The notes under the pieces are model-generated. The model was not told the origin of the DNA, made no database searches, and was given only the letters and a program-made list of their open reading frames with translations. The translations under genes were made by a program, and so were the position numbers. Below, piece by piece: positions 58,571-64,000 of a stretch of 64,000 nucleotides of DNA (position 1 is the first letter of the stretch; every line of letters begins with the position of its first letter). Where the stretch lies: NCBI RefSeq assembly GCF_023369855.1, contig NZ_JAMBPP010000008.1, forward strand, positions 62,001 through 126,000. Direction: 5' to 3'. Source of the DNA: Actinotalea alkalitolerans. GTDB lineage: Bacteria; Actinomycetota; Actinomycetes; Actinomycetales; Cellulomonadaceae.

Positions 58571-59401
58571 TCAGCGGTTCGCGGTCACGGCCGTCTGGCG
58601 ACGGGCGACCAGGGCGGCGCCACCGGCGGCGGCGAGCAGGGCCGCGCCGACCATCCAGGCGGTGCCGGTGGACGAGCCGGCAGCGAGGCCGAGCTCACCC
58701 GAGGGAACGCCCGCGGGGGCGGAGTGCAGGCCCTCGATGGTCTGGACGGCGACGTCCAGGTTGTCGTCAGCCAGGCTTCCCCACGCGTAGACGATCGTGT
58801 TGACGCCCTCGGTCACGGCCACGTCGACCGGCCCGATGACCGGCTCGGTGGTTCCGGTCGCGGCCACGGCGGCCGGGACGGTGCCGGCCGGGAGGTTCAG
58901 GACCTCCTCGTCGGGGTTGGACAGGTTGGTGATCACGGCGGTGTCACCGGCCAGGACGTCCACTGCGGGGGCGGCTGCGGTGTGGCGGACGGTCAGTCGA
59001 CCCTCACCGGCGGCCGTGGTGGAGATGTCGTTGGTGAACAGGCTGGCCGTCGGGGCGCCGTCGGCGTCGAGGTGGGCGACCGCGGTGTAGTTCATCCCGC
59101 CCTCGAGGGGAAGGTCGATGGGGCCGATGGCGGGCTCGCTGTCGTCGGCCGCGTCGGACGCGGTGATCGCCACGGTGTAGGTCCCGGCCGGGAGGTCGAG
59201 CGGGCCGGCCAGGTCGCCGGGGGCGAAGTCGTCGAGGGTCAGGTCGCCGTTGACGTAGACGTCGACGGTCAGGCCCGGGACCCCGTGCAGCACGGAGAGC
59301 TTGGCCTCGTGGTTGTCGGCGAGCGCCGGGGCGGCGCCGACCAGGGCGAGGGCGAGGCCTGCTGCGCCGGCGGTGCCGGCTGCGAGAAGTCGAGTGCGCA
59401 T
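58571..59401 (-). CDS. Secreted cell-surface protein with two DUF4397 domains
   Basis: The 276-residue protein has a signal peptide ending in APALA (cleavage about 28). Two DUF4397 repeats follow (KLSVLHGVPGLTVDVYVNG, about 33-130; RLTVRHTAAAPAVDVLAGD, about 133-225). The C-terminus has a hydrophobic helix and RRQTAVTANR. That tail resembles a sorting signal but has no LPxTG; GSSTG just before the helix might replace it for the class F sortase (inference). GGAGGAACC precedes the ATG. Probably SigK-controlled. Confidence 0.9.
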   Translation of the reverse strand: MRTRLLAAGTAGAAGLALALVGAAPALADNHEAKLSVLHGVPGLTVDVYVNGDLTLDDFAPGDLAGPLDLPAGTYTVAITASDAADDSEPAIGPIDLPLEGGMNYTAVAHLDADGAPTASLFTNDISTTAAGEGRLTVRHTAAAPAVDVLAGDTAVITNLSNPDEEVLNLPAGTVPAAVAATGTTEPVIGPVDVAVTEGVNTIVYAWGSLADDNLDVAVQTIEGLHSAPAGVPSGELGLAAGSSTGTAWMVGAALLAAAGGAALVARRQTAVTANR

Positions 59402-59450
59402 GGTTCCTCCAAGTGGCTGCCCCGAGGGGCACGTGAACTGCTTGACACCT

Positions 59451-59481
59451 CTACTACCCGGCGAGGGGCGGGTTCGGATGC
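59451..59481 (-). promoter_or_regulatory. Candidate ECF (SigK-type) promoter of the DUF4397 gene
   Basis: On the minus strand GCATCCGAAC (59472-59481) is followed after a C/G-rich spacer by GGGTAGTAG (59451-59459). This resembles CATCC/AAC-type -35 and short -10 elements of SigK-like ECF factors, and it lies about 50 bp before the start codon. Confidence 0.4.
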
Positions 59482-59579
59482 AGCAGATGCGGAGGAGTTT
59501 TCTGCGCGGCCCGGTGGTGCGCGCCGCGACGCCCATGCGGAGCGGGTCGTCGCGGCGCGCGCCGGGAGGGGGATGGGCG

Positions 59580-60335
59580 TCAGGAGGTCGCGGCCGCGGC
59601 GATCGCGGCGGCCAGGTCGGCGGGTCGGGAGAACATCGGCCAGTGGCCGGTCGGCAGGTCCACCGAGGTCACGTCGTGCAGGTCGGGCAGCTCGGCCGGG
59701 ATCTGACCCGCGGCGACCAGCTCGTGCAGCAGCGCCGCGGGGATGCTCGTGCAGATCAGGGTCACGGGCACCTGCAGGCGTCGTGGGTCGCCCAGCAGGA
59801 CAGGCGAGCCGGCGACGCCGCTCGGGTGCGGGACGGCGCGGTCACGCAGGGTGGCGCGGTCCTCCGGGCCCAGCCCTTCGATGCTGTTGCCCTCGGCCTC
59901 GAGCTCTTCCCAGGTGGGCAGCGGCAGGTCGGGACCGTCGCTCTGCACCCCGGGCTGCAGCGCGACGCCGTCCCGCAGCGGTCCGCTGTCGACGTAGACC
60001 ACCCGGCGCACGCGTTCTGGGTGGCGGTCCACGACGCTCTGCACGACTACCGCCCCACCGCTGTGGCCCACGAGCACGACGTCGCCGTCGAGGTCGTCGA
60101 CGAGGGCGGTCACGGCCTCCACATGATCCTCGAGGGTCAGGCCGGATCGGTCCTCCGCAGGGGAGCCGAGCCCCGGCAGGGTGACCGGGTGGGGGACGAG
60201 ACCGGCTGCGCGCAGGCCGGGCAGGACGTCGTCCCACGCCCACGCACCGAGCCAGAAGCCGGGGACGAGGACGACGTGCACCGTGCCGGGCGCCGAGGAG
60301 CAGGAGGGCTGCTGGGGTGCTGTCTGTGTGCTCAT
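59580..60335 (-). CDS. Alpha/beta hydrolase
   Basis: The 251-residue protein has the alpha/beta-hydrolase order: oxyanion region VLVPGFWLGAWAWDDVLPGL (about 23-42), nucleophile Ser in LVGHSGGAVV (about 97), an acidic residue late (HDVTSVDLP) and catalytic His in PTGHWPMFSRP near 233. Relatives are esterases and epoxide-hydrolase-like enzymes. It is divergent from a WYL regulator at 60439 that probably controls it. Start ATG 60335. Confidence 0.88.
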   Translation of the reverse strand: MSTQTAPQQPSCSSAPGTVHVVLVPGFWLGAWAWDDVLPGLRAAGLVPHPVTLPGLGSPAEDRSGLTLEDHVEAVTALVDDLDGDVVLVGHSGGAVVVQSVVDRHPERVRRVVYVDSGPLRDGVALQPGVQSDGPDLPLPTWEELEAEGNSIEGLGPEDRATLRDRAVPHPSGVAGSPVLLGDPRRLQVPVTLICTSIPAALLHELVAAGQIPAELPDLHDVTSVDLPTGHWPMFSRPADLAAAIAAAATS

Positions 60336-60359
60336 GAGACCACGGTGCGGCACTGTCGA

Positions 60360-60375
60360 TGACACCGGTCTGTCA
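60360..60375. promoter_or_regulatory. Candidate operator between the hydrolase and WYL regulator genes
   Basis: TGACA (60360-60364) and TGTCA (60371-60375) form a dyad with a 6-bp spacer, immediately beside TATTCT (60379-60384), a possible -10. YafY-like regulators commonly bind TGACA-type dyads (inference). Confidence 0.45.
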
Positions 60376-60438
60376 CCTATTCTCAGGAGTCCGTCCAGGA
60401 TCCGCGAGGTGCTCGCGGGTCGGGCCGAAGGAGGCACC

Positions 60439-61197
60439 GTGAACCGGACCGATCGCCTGTACGCCGTCTCCGAGGAGCTGCGTCGCGCTGGCCGGCGAGG
60501 AGCCACCGGCGCGCGGCTTGCGCGGCTGCTCGAGGTCAGCGAGCGCACCATCAAGCGGGACGTCTCCGCGTTGCAGCAGGCCGGCGCCCCGATCGGTGCC
60601 CGCCCGGGTCCCGGTGGCGGCTACGTGCTCGAGGCCTCGGCGAGCCTCCCGCCGGTCAACTTCACCCCGGCGCAGGCGGTCGCGGTCGCCGTGGCGCTCG
60701 CGGCGCTGCCCCCGGGCAGCCCGTTCTCGGCCGACGGCGCCTCGGCCCGCGGCAAGGTCTGGGACGCCCTGGGACCGGCCGACCGCGACAGGGCCCGCGA
60801 CCTGGCCGCGCGGATCTGGTTCGACGCCGGATCCCGGTCCCCGGACGATCGCACCGCCCCCGCCGTTGACGGGACCACGGGCGCACCGGGTGGGGCGGTG
60901 CCGCCACCGGTCCTCCGGGCGATCGAGACCGCCTTGACCCGACGGCTCGTGCTGGCCCTGACCTACCGCTCCGCCGCGGGGGAGGTCACCAGGCGCAGCG
61001 TCGAGCCGGTGATCCTGGGCCGTGCCGAGGGGGCCTGGTACCTGATCGCCTGGTGCCGCTCGCGCCAGGCGATCCGCTGGTTCCGGCTCTCCCGGATCGA
61101 GCGTGCCGACCTGACCCGTGAGCAGCACCCCGCCCGCGACGTGAGCGAGGCCGGTGCGCCCCCCGCGGGGGCGACCGCGGTCGGCGGGGACGACTGA
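60439..61197 (+). CDS. HTH-WYL domain transcriptional regulator (YafY family)
   Basis: The 252-residue regulator has an N-terminal winged helix (RTDRLYAVSEELRRAG, LARLLEVSERTIKRDVSALQQAG, about 3-60) and a WYL domain (LALTYRSAAGEVTRRSVEPV, GAWYLIAWCRSRQAIRWFRLSRI, about 170-230). WYL domains bind nucleotides, nucleic acids or small effectors. GAAGGAGG at 60427-60434 supports GTG 60439. It is divergent from the hydrolase gene, the usual one-target arrangement. Confidence 0.92.
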   Translation: MNRTDRLYAVSEELRRAGRRGATGARLARLLEVSERTIKRDVSALQQAGAPIGARPGPGGGYVLEASASLPPVNFTPAQAVAVAVALAALPPGSPFSADGASARGKVWDALGPADRDRARDLAARIWFDAGSRSPDDRTAPAVDGTTGAPGGAVPPPVLRAIETALTRRLVLALTYRSAAGEVTRRSVEPVILGRAEGAWYLIAWCRSRQAIRWFRLSRIERADLTREQHPARDVSEAGAPPAGATAVGGDD

Positions 61198-61264
61198 CGG
61201 GCGGCGCCGTGCGCGTGTCAGCACCGAACGGCACACTCGGGTCACCGAGCACGCAGGGGGAGAC

Positions 61265-62266
61265 ATGGACCACGCCGAGGCACGTCGTACCAAGCAGGAG
61301 GTCAGTGCCTACGTGCACGACCTCCTCGAGCAGAAGGTCGAGACCCGGGCGCTCACGACGGCGCCCCCCGCGATCTCGCTGGGCCTGGCCCCGCAGCCCG
61401 ACGGCGGCTTCTCGGTCGCCGTGCGCTACCGGCTCGGCGTGCCCACCGCACGGATGGTCGCGCGCCGCGTCGCCCAGCAGGTGGGTCCGGGGGTGGACGT
61501 GCGCCGTACGGGACGGATCCGCGCGGTCGCACCCGGGCACGGGGGCACCGCACCGCGACCTCCGGTCGTCTCGGCCCTGGCCGTCGGGGAGACCGGCCGG
61601 GCCCGCCCGTTGCGACCCGGGGTGTCCATCGCCCACGTGGACGTCAGCGCCGGCACCCTGGGGGCGTTCGTCCACGTCGACGGCGTGCTGCACGCGTTGT
61701 CGAACTACCACGTGCTGGTCGGTTCCCCCACGGCGTCGATCGGCGACGCCGTGCTGCAGCCCGGCCCGGCCGACGGCGGCTGGGACCCCGACGACCGGGT
61801 CGGCAGCCTGGCCGGCCTGGTCGCCCTCGAGCGCGGGCAGCGGGCCCTGGTGGACGCCGCGGTCGCGCGTCTCGACCAGCCCGAGGTGGACCTGGACTAC
61901 CCGGTGGGCCGGGTCACGCGGACCGCCGAGGTCACCGACGCGGTCGAGGTCGAGAAGATCGGGCGGACCACGGGCATCACCCGTGGGCGGGTCACCGCCA
62001 TCGAGCTCGACGACGTCGTGGTCGGTTACGGCGAGGAGCTCGGCGAGCTGGCCTTCGACGACCAGATCGAGGTGGAGGGGCTGGGCCGGGCGCCGTTCTC
62101 GCGCGGCGGGGACAGCGGCTCGCTCGTCTACCGGGCTGCCGACGGGGCAGCGGTCGGGCTGCTCTTTGCCGGGAGCGAGACGGGAGGGGAGAATGGCACC
62201 GGGCTGACCTACCTCAACCCGATCGGACCGGTGCTCGCGCTGCTGGGCGCACAGCTCGCGATCTGA
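61265..62266 (+). CDS. Trypsin-like serine protease with an N-terminal small alpha/beta domain
   Basis: The 333-residue protein has an N-terminal region of about 90 residues (helix, then ISLGLAPQPDGGFSVAVRY and GVDVRRTGRIRAV) and a trypsin-fold domain. The triad is His149 (LSNYHVL), Asp197 (ALVDAAVARL) and Ser284 (SRGGDSGSLV). Blocks GVSIAHVDVSAGTLGAFVH and EKIGRTTGITRGRV resemble Nal1-like bacterial proteases. No signal peptide is seen, so it is probably cytoplasmic. The gene at 62332 encodes a free version of the N-terminal domain. The start follows CAGGGGGAGAC. Confidence 0.8.
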   Translation: MDHAEARRTKQEVSAYVHDLLEQKVETRALTTAPPAISLGLAPQPDGGFSVAVRYRLGVPTARMVARRVAQQVGPGVDVRRTGRIRAVAPGHGGTAPRPPVVSALAVGETGRARPLRPGVSIAHVDVSAGTLGAFVHVDGVLHALSNYHVLVGSPTASIGDAVLQPGPADGGWDPDDRVGSLAGLVALERGQRALVDAAVARLDQPEVDLDYPVGRVTRTAEVTDAVEVEKIGRTTGITRGRVTAIELDDVVVGYGEELGELAFDDQIEVEGLGRAPFSRGGDSGSLVYRAADGAAVGLLFAGSETGGENGTGLTYLNPIGPVLALLGAQLAI

Positions 62267-62331
62267 GCGAGTGGTCGTGGGTCGGCCGGGCAGGCCCTCC
62301 CCCGGACTGCCGCCGACGAGGCGAGGTGGCG

Positions 62332-62550
62332 ATGACCGACCTTGAGCAGGCGCGTGTCGCCAAGGCGCACCTGCGCACCGCGCTGCAGGGGTGCCACGGC
62401 ATCGGTGCGGTGGGGGTGGCCCCCACCGCGGACGGGTACTGCCTGCAGGTCAACGTCAGCGACGAGGGCGACCGGGAGGCGGTGCCGGACACGATCGACG
62501 GGGTGGACGTCCGGGTCCGTGTCGTCGGACCGATCCGCGCCAGCGGCTGA
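62332..62550 (+). CDS. Free-standing homologue of the protease N-terminal domain
   Basis: The 72-residue protein repeats the layout of residues 1-90 of the preceding protease. An N-terminal helix starts DLEQARVAKAHL (against EARRTKQEVSAYV), then GAVGVAPTADGYCLQVNV (against ISLGLAPQPDGGFSVAV), then GVDVRVRVVGPIRA (against GVDVRRTGRIRAV). It might be an inhibitor, activator or scaffold for the protease (inference). It lies 65 bp downstream on the same strand. ATG 62332 has GAGG upstream; GTG 62326 is the alternative. Confidence 0.72.
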   Translation: MTDLEQARVAKAHLRTALQGCHGIGAVGVAPTADGYCLQVNVSDEGDREAVPDTIDGVDVRVRVVGPIRASG

Positions 62551-62637
62551 GCCGCCACCCGGAGCTGTCGCCCGGGGTCGCAGAGCCTGCCGCCGGGGGC
62601 CGATGGCCCGGGTCGCACCCGGCCGCCTCCGGGAGCC

Positions 62638-63126
62638 TCAGAGGACGCGCACGGTGCCGATGACGGCGCTCACGTGCAGCACGGCGTCGTGCAGGTCCAG
62701 GGTCACCACGGTGACCCCGGCGACCCTGGTGTCCACCGCGTCCTGGACGCGTACCGCCACGACCGGGTCGCCCGAGCCCCTGCGCACCTCGACCAGCCCT
62801 TCGGGGAGCCCCGCGTCGACCAGGGCCGCGTTGATCGGGCCGATCAGGAAGGTGACCAGCTTGTGGGCCGGCAACGCCCGCGCGTGCGCGGTGATCTCCG
62901 CGGTCGCGACGCCGTCGTCGTACCCGGTGAAGCGCACGGTCACGTCCACCATGCCGACCGCTGCGGCCGCGAACCGCAGGGCCGTCGAGGGGTCGGGGAT
63001 CTCGCGCAGGTCGATCTGCGCGTGCACGACCGACCCCTCGGCCCGCACCGAGCGCACCAGCGGCGGCAGCGGCTCCCGGGCGGTCGCCAGGGCGAGGGCT
63101 TCGGTGAACGGCAGGGCGAGGTGCAT
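62638..63126 (-). CDS. Conserved-looking hypothetical protein
   Basis: The 162-residue protein alternates strands and helices: LALPFTEALALATA, then VVHAQIDLREIPDPSTALRF, VDVTVRFTGYDDGVATAEITA, KLVTFLIGPINAAL and finally two Val-rich strands (AVRVQDAVDTRVAGVTVVTL). I recognise no family. GGAG precedes ATG 63126. It converges on the protease/small-domain pair, 87 bp away. Coding signal is good, but no function can be proposed. Confidence 0.7.
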   Translation of the reverse strand: MHLALPFTEALALATAREPLPPLVRSVRAEGSVVHAQIDLREIPDPSTALRFAAAAVGMVDVTVRFTGYDDGVATAEITAHARALPAHKLVTFLIGPINAALVDAGLPEGLVEVRRGSGDPVVAVRVQDAVDTRVAGVTVVTLDLHDAVLHVSAVIGTVRVL

Positions 63127-63271
63127 CGGGGCTCCGGTGTCGAGGGCGGACCCCTGCACCGTAGGGCGGAGCGCGTCGCACGGACAGTGGTGAGGCGCGC
63201 TGGCAGCACGCGGGCGGGTCGCTGCGCGGACGACCGGCATAGACCTCGCGCACCTCGTGTTCACTACCGGT

Positions 63272-63487
63272 GTGACCTCGAGCAGCGACCCCCAGAGCAG
63301 CAGCCCCCGCCTCCCCAAGGTCCGCGCCTCCGAGCTGGTCGGTCGCGGCTGGCTCAACACGGGTGGGCGCGACGTGACCCTCGCGGACCTGCGCGGCAAG
63401 ATCGTGCTGCTCGACTTCTGGACGTTCTGCTTCCCCAAGAGCAACTCGCTGTCGGCGCCACTCGGAGCCGGATCGGACGAGCAATGA
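63272..63487 (+). pseudogene. Truncated 5' copy of an NHL/thioredoxin-type gene
   Basis: The 71-residue frame has the same N-terminus as the gene at 63897: SSSPRLPKVRASELVGRGWLN against SSSRLPRVRASELTGRGWLN, then NTGGRDVTLADL against NTGGKDLTLKDL. It goes on to IVLLDFWTFC, the start of a thioredoxin-like domain, but then departs into FPKSNSLSAPLGAGSDEQ and stops. Full-length relatives are over 500 residues. The bases upstream are also alike (GTTCACTACC against GTTGACTACC). It is therefore a broken duplicate, overlapping the next gene by 4 bases. Confidence 0.75.
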
Positions 63488-63819
63488 TCCAGGAACCGGT
63501 CGACGCTCAGCCGCTGTGTGACCTCTGCGGTGCGCCAGTTCCCGACGACGCATGGTTGACCGTTGAGGTAGATCGCGCGCGTCCCGCGGAGTCGTCAGTC
63601 GTCGGCTTCGACTATCTCAACGCGATCTTCTGCAGCCAGGAGCACGCCTCGCAGTGGCTTGCCGGTCCGCTGCCTGCCCCAGAGCCGGTCGCGCTCCTGA
63701 CACCTTCCCGCGGAGACCGAGTCTTCGACGCGCTTCTGGTCCCCGGCATCGTGCTGGTGATCGCGCTCGCTCTCGTCGGTCTCTGGACTGTGGTCCGCTG
63801 GATCGTCACCCTCTTCTGA
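63484..63819 (+). CDS. Zinc-ribbon-like single-pass membrane protein of unknown function
   Basis: The 111-residue protein has a candidate zinc site: Cys12-x2-Cys15 (CDLCG) and Cys50-x3-His54 (FCSQEH), as in small MYND/TRASH-like folds. One C-terminal membrane helix is at about 84-108 (ALLVPGIVLVIALALVGLWTV). Base composition is visibly less GC-rich than its neighbours, with more TAT, GAT and AAC codons. It lies between the two copies of the duplicated 5' end, so it may have come in with the event that broke the first copy. No homologue is recognised. Confidence 0.65.
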   Translation: MIQEPVDAQPLCDLCGAPVPDDAWLTVEVDRARPAESSVVGFDYLNAIFCSQEHASQWLAGPLPAPEPVALLTPSRGDRVFDALLVPGIVLVIALALVGLWTVVRWIVTLF

Positions 63820-63896
63820 CGTCCGGAACGACGATGGGCGACCTCGCTGGCCGGACCTGGGCATAAGACGACAGGCATTTCCGGTTGACTACCTCC

Positions 63897-64000
63897 GTGA
63901 CCCAGACCAGCAGCAGCCGCCTGCCCCGCGTCCGCGCATCCGAACTCACCGGACGCGGCTGGCTCAACACGGGCGGCAAGGACCTCACGCTGAAGGACCT
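63897..64000 (+). CDS. NHL-repeat/thioredoxin-type protein, N-terminal end (continues past window)
   Basis: Only the first 34 codons are in the window, beginning VTQTSSSRLPRVRASELTGRGWL. They match the start of the truncated copy at 63272, and that copy continues into a DFWTFC thioredoxin-like segment typical of NHL-domain thioredoxin proteins. The intact family member probably runs on to the right. GTG 63897 lacks a ribosome site. Function of the family is unclear (extracytoplasmic redox or scaffold roles have been suggested). Confidence 0.6.
   Translation, partial: MTQTSSSRLPRVRASELTGRGWLNTGGKDLTLKD

Noticed and set aside
1-64000. tRNA, rRNA, CRISPR array, insertion sequence
   Set aside because: All gaps over about 60 bp were read on both strands; no cloverleaf, direct-repeat/spacer array, transposase or terminal inverted repeats with target duplication were found.

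Overview
The window is 64 kb of very GC-rich, densely packed bacterial chromosome. GTG starts, 4-base ATGA/GTGA overlaps and several apparently leaderless genes are common. The coproporphyrin-dependent haem route (coproheme decarboxylase plus cysteine-bearing ferrochelatase), a 13E12/DUF222 HNH protein behind a mycobacterial-type SOS box, CsoR, a class F sortase and a SigK/RskA-like pair all point to an actinobacterium. The overall gene set suggests Micrococcales, probably near Cellulomonadaceae/Sanguibacteraceae; that assignment is inference. No rRNA, tRNA, CRISPR array, prophage or insertion sequence was seen.

Layout. 1-5.1 kb: end of nirB, then nirD and three siroheme genes in one coupled operon (nitrite assimilation). 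5.1-9 kb: a membrane diguanylate cyclase, a CPBP protease and an HxlR regulator divergent from an NmrA-type oxidoreductase. 9.1-12 kb: an operon of membrane protein, winged-helix regulator, ABC ATPase and permease behind a striking double palindrome. 12-15.3 kb: copA, copZ and csoR with a CsoR-type operator. 15.3-18.7 kb: a small membrane protein, a GH13 amylase-family enzyme and the SOS-box HNH protein. 18.7-29.5 kb: a haem supercluster (hemE-cgoX-chdC-cpfC-hemC-hemD-hemB-hemL leftward, hemA rightward) covering the whole path from glutamyl-tRNA to haem b except coproporphyrinogen formation steps already supplied by hemE/cgoX. 29.5-36 kb: a second diguanylate cyclase, mmsA, an orphan chemoreceptor, purB and a VOC protein. 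36.3-40.8 kb: a DUF4129/MoxR/DUF58 operon. 40.8-44.3 kb: an EamA transporter, a WXG100-like protein with a lipase-like partner, and a PF04020 membrane protein.

44.4-51.4 kb: an aromatic/histidinol-phosphate-type aminotransferase, a cysteine hydrolase plus AmiS/UreI channel behind a structured 0.4-kb leader, and a branched-chain 2-oxoacid dehydrogenase operon (E1 alpha, E1 beta, E2) behind a 27-bp-stem hairpin and a double TACG-N4-CGTA operator. 51.5-56.1 kb: a small protein with the R-S-E signature of arginine ADP-ribosyltransferases, a CopD-CtaG fusion, a DUF6458-like protein and an ArsR/SRPBCC pair with its operator. 56.2-59.4 kb: anti-sigma factor, ECF sigma factor, class F sortase and secreted DUF4397 protein. 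59.6-64 kb: an alpha/beta hydrolase divergent from a WYL regulator, a trypsin-like protease followed by a free-standing homologue of its own N-terminal domain, an unknown protein, and a partial duplication of an NHL/thioredoxin-type gene with a less GC-rich gene inserted between the copies.

The features most worth following up are the ADP-ribosyltransferase-like protein, the protease/small-domain pair, the WXG-like/lipase-like pair, the structured leader at 45.5-45.8 kb, the double palindromes at 9.1 and 47.6 kb, and the broken duplication at the right end. Short tandem duplications of 12-33 bp recur through the window, mainly between genes and in low-complexity coding tails.
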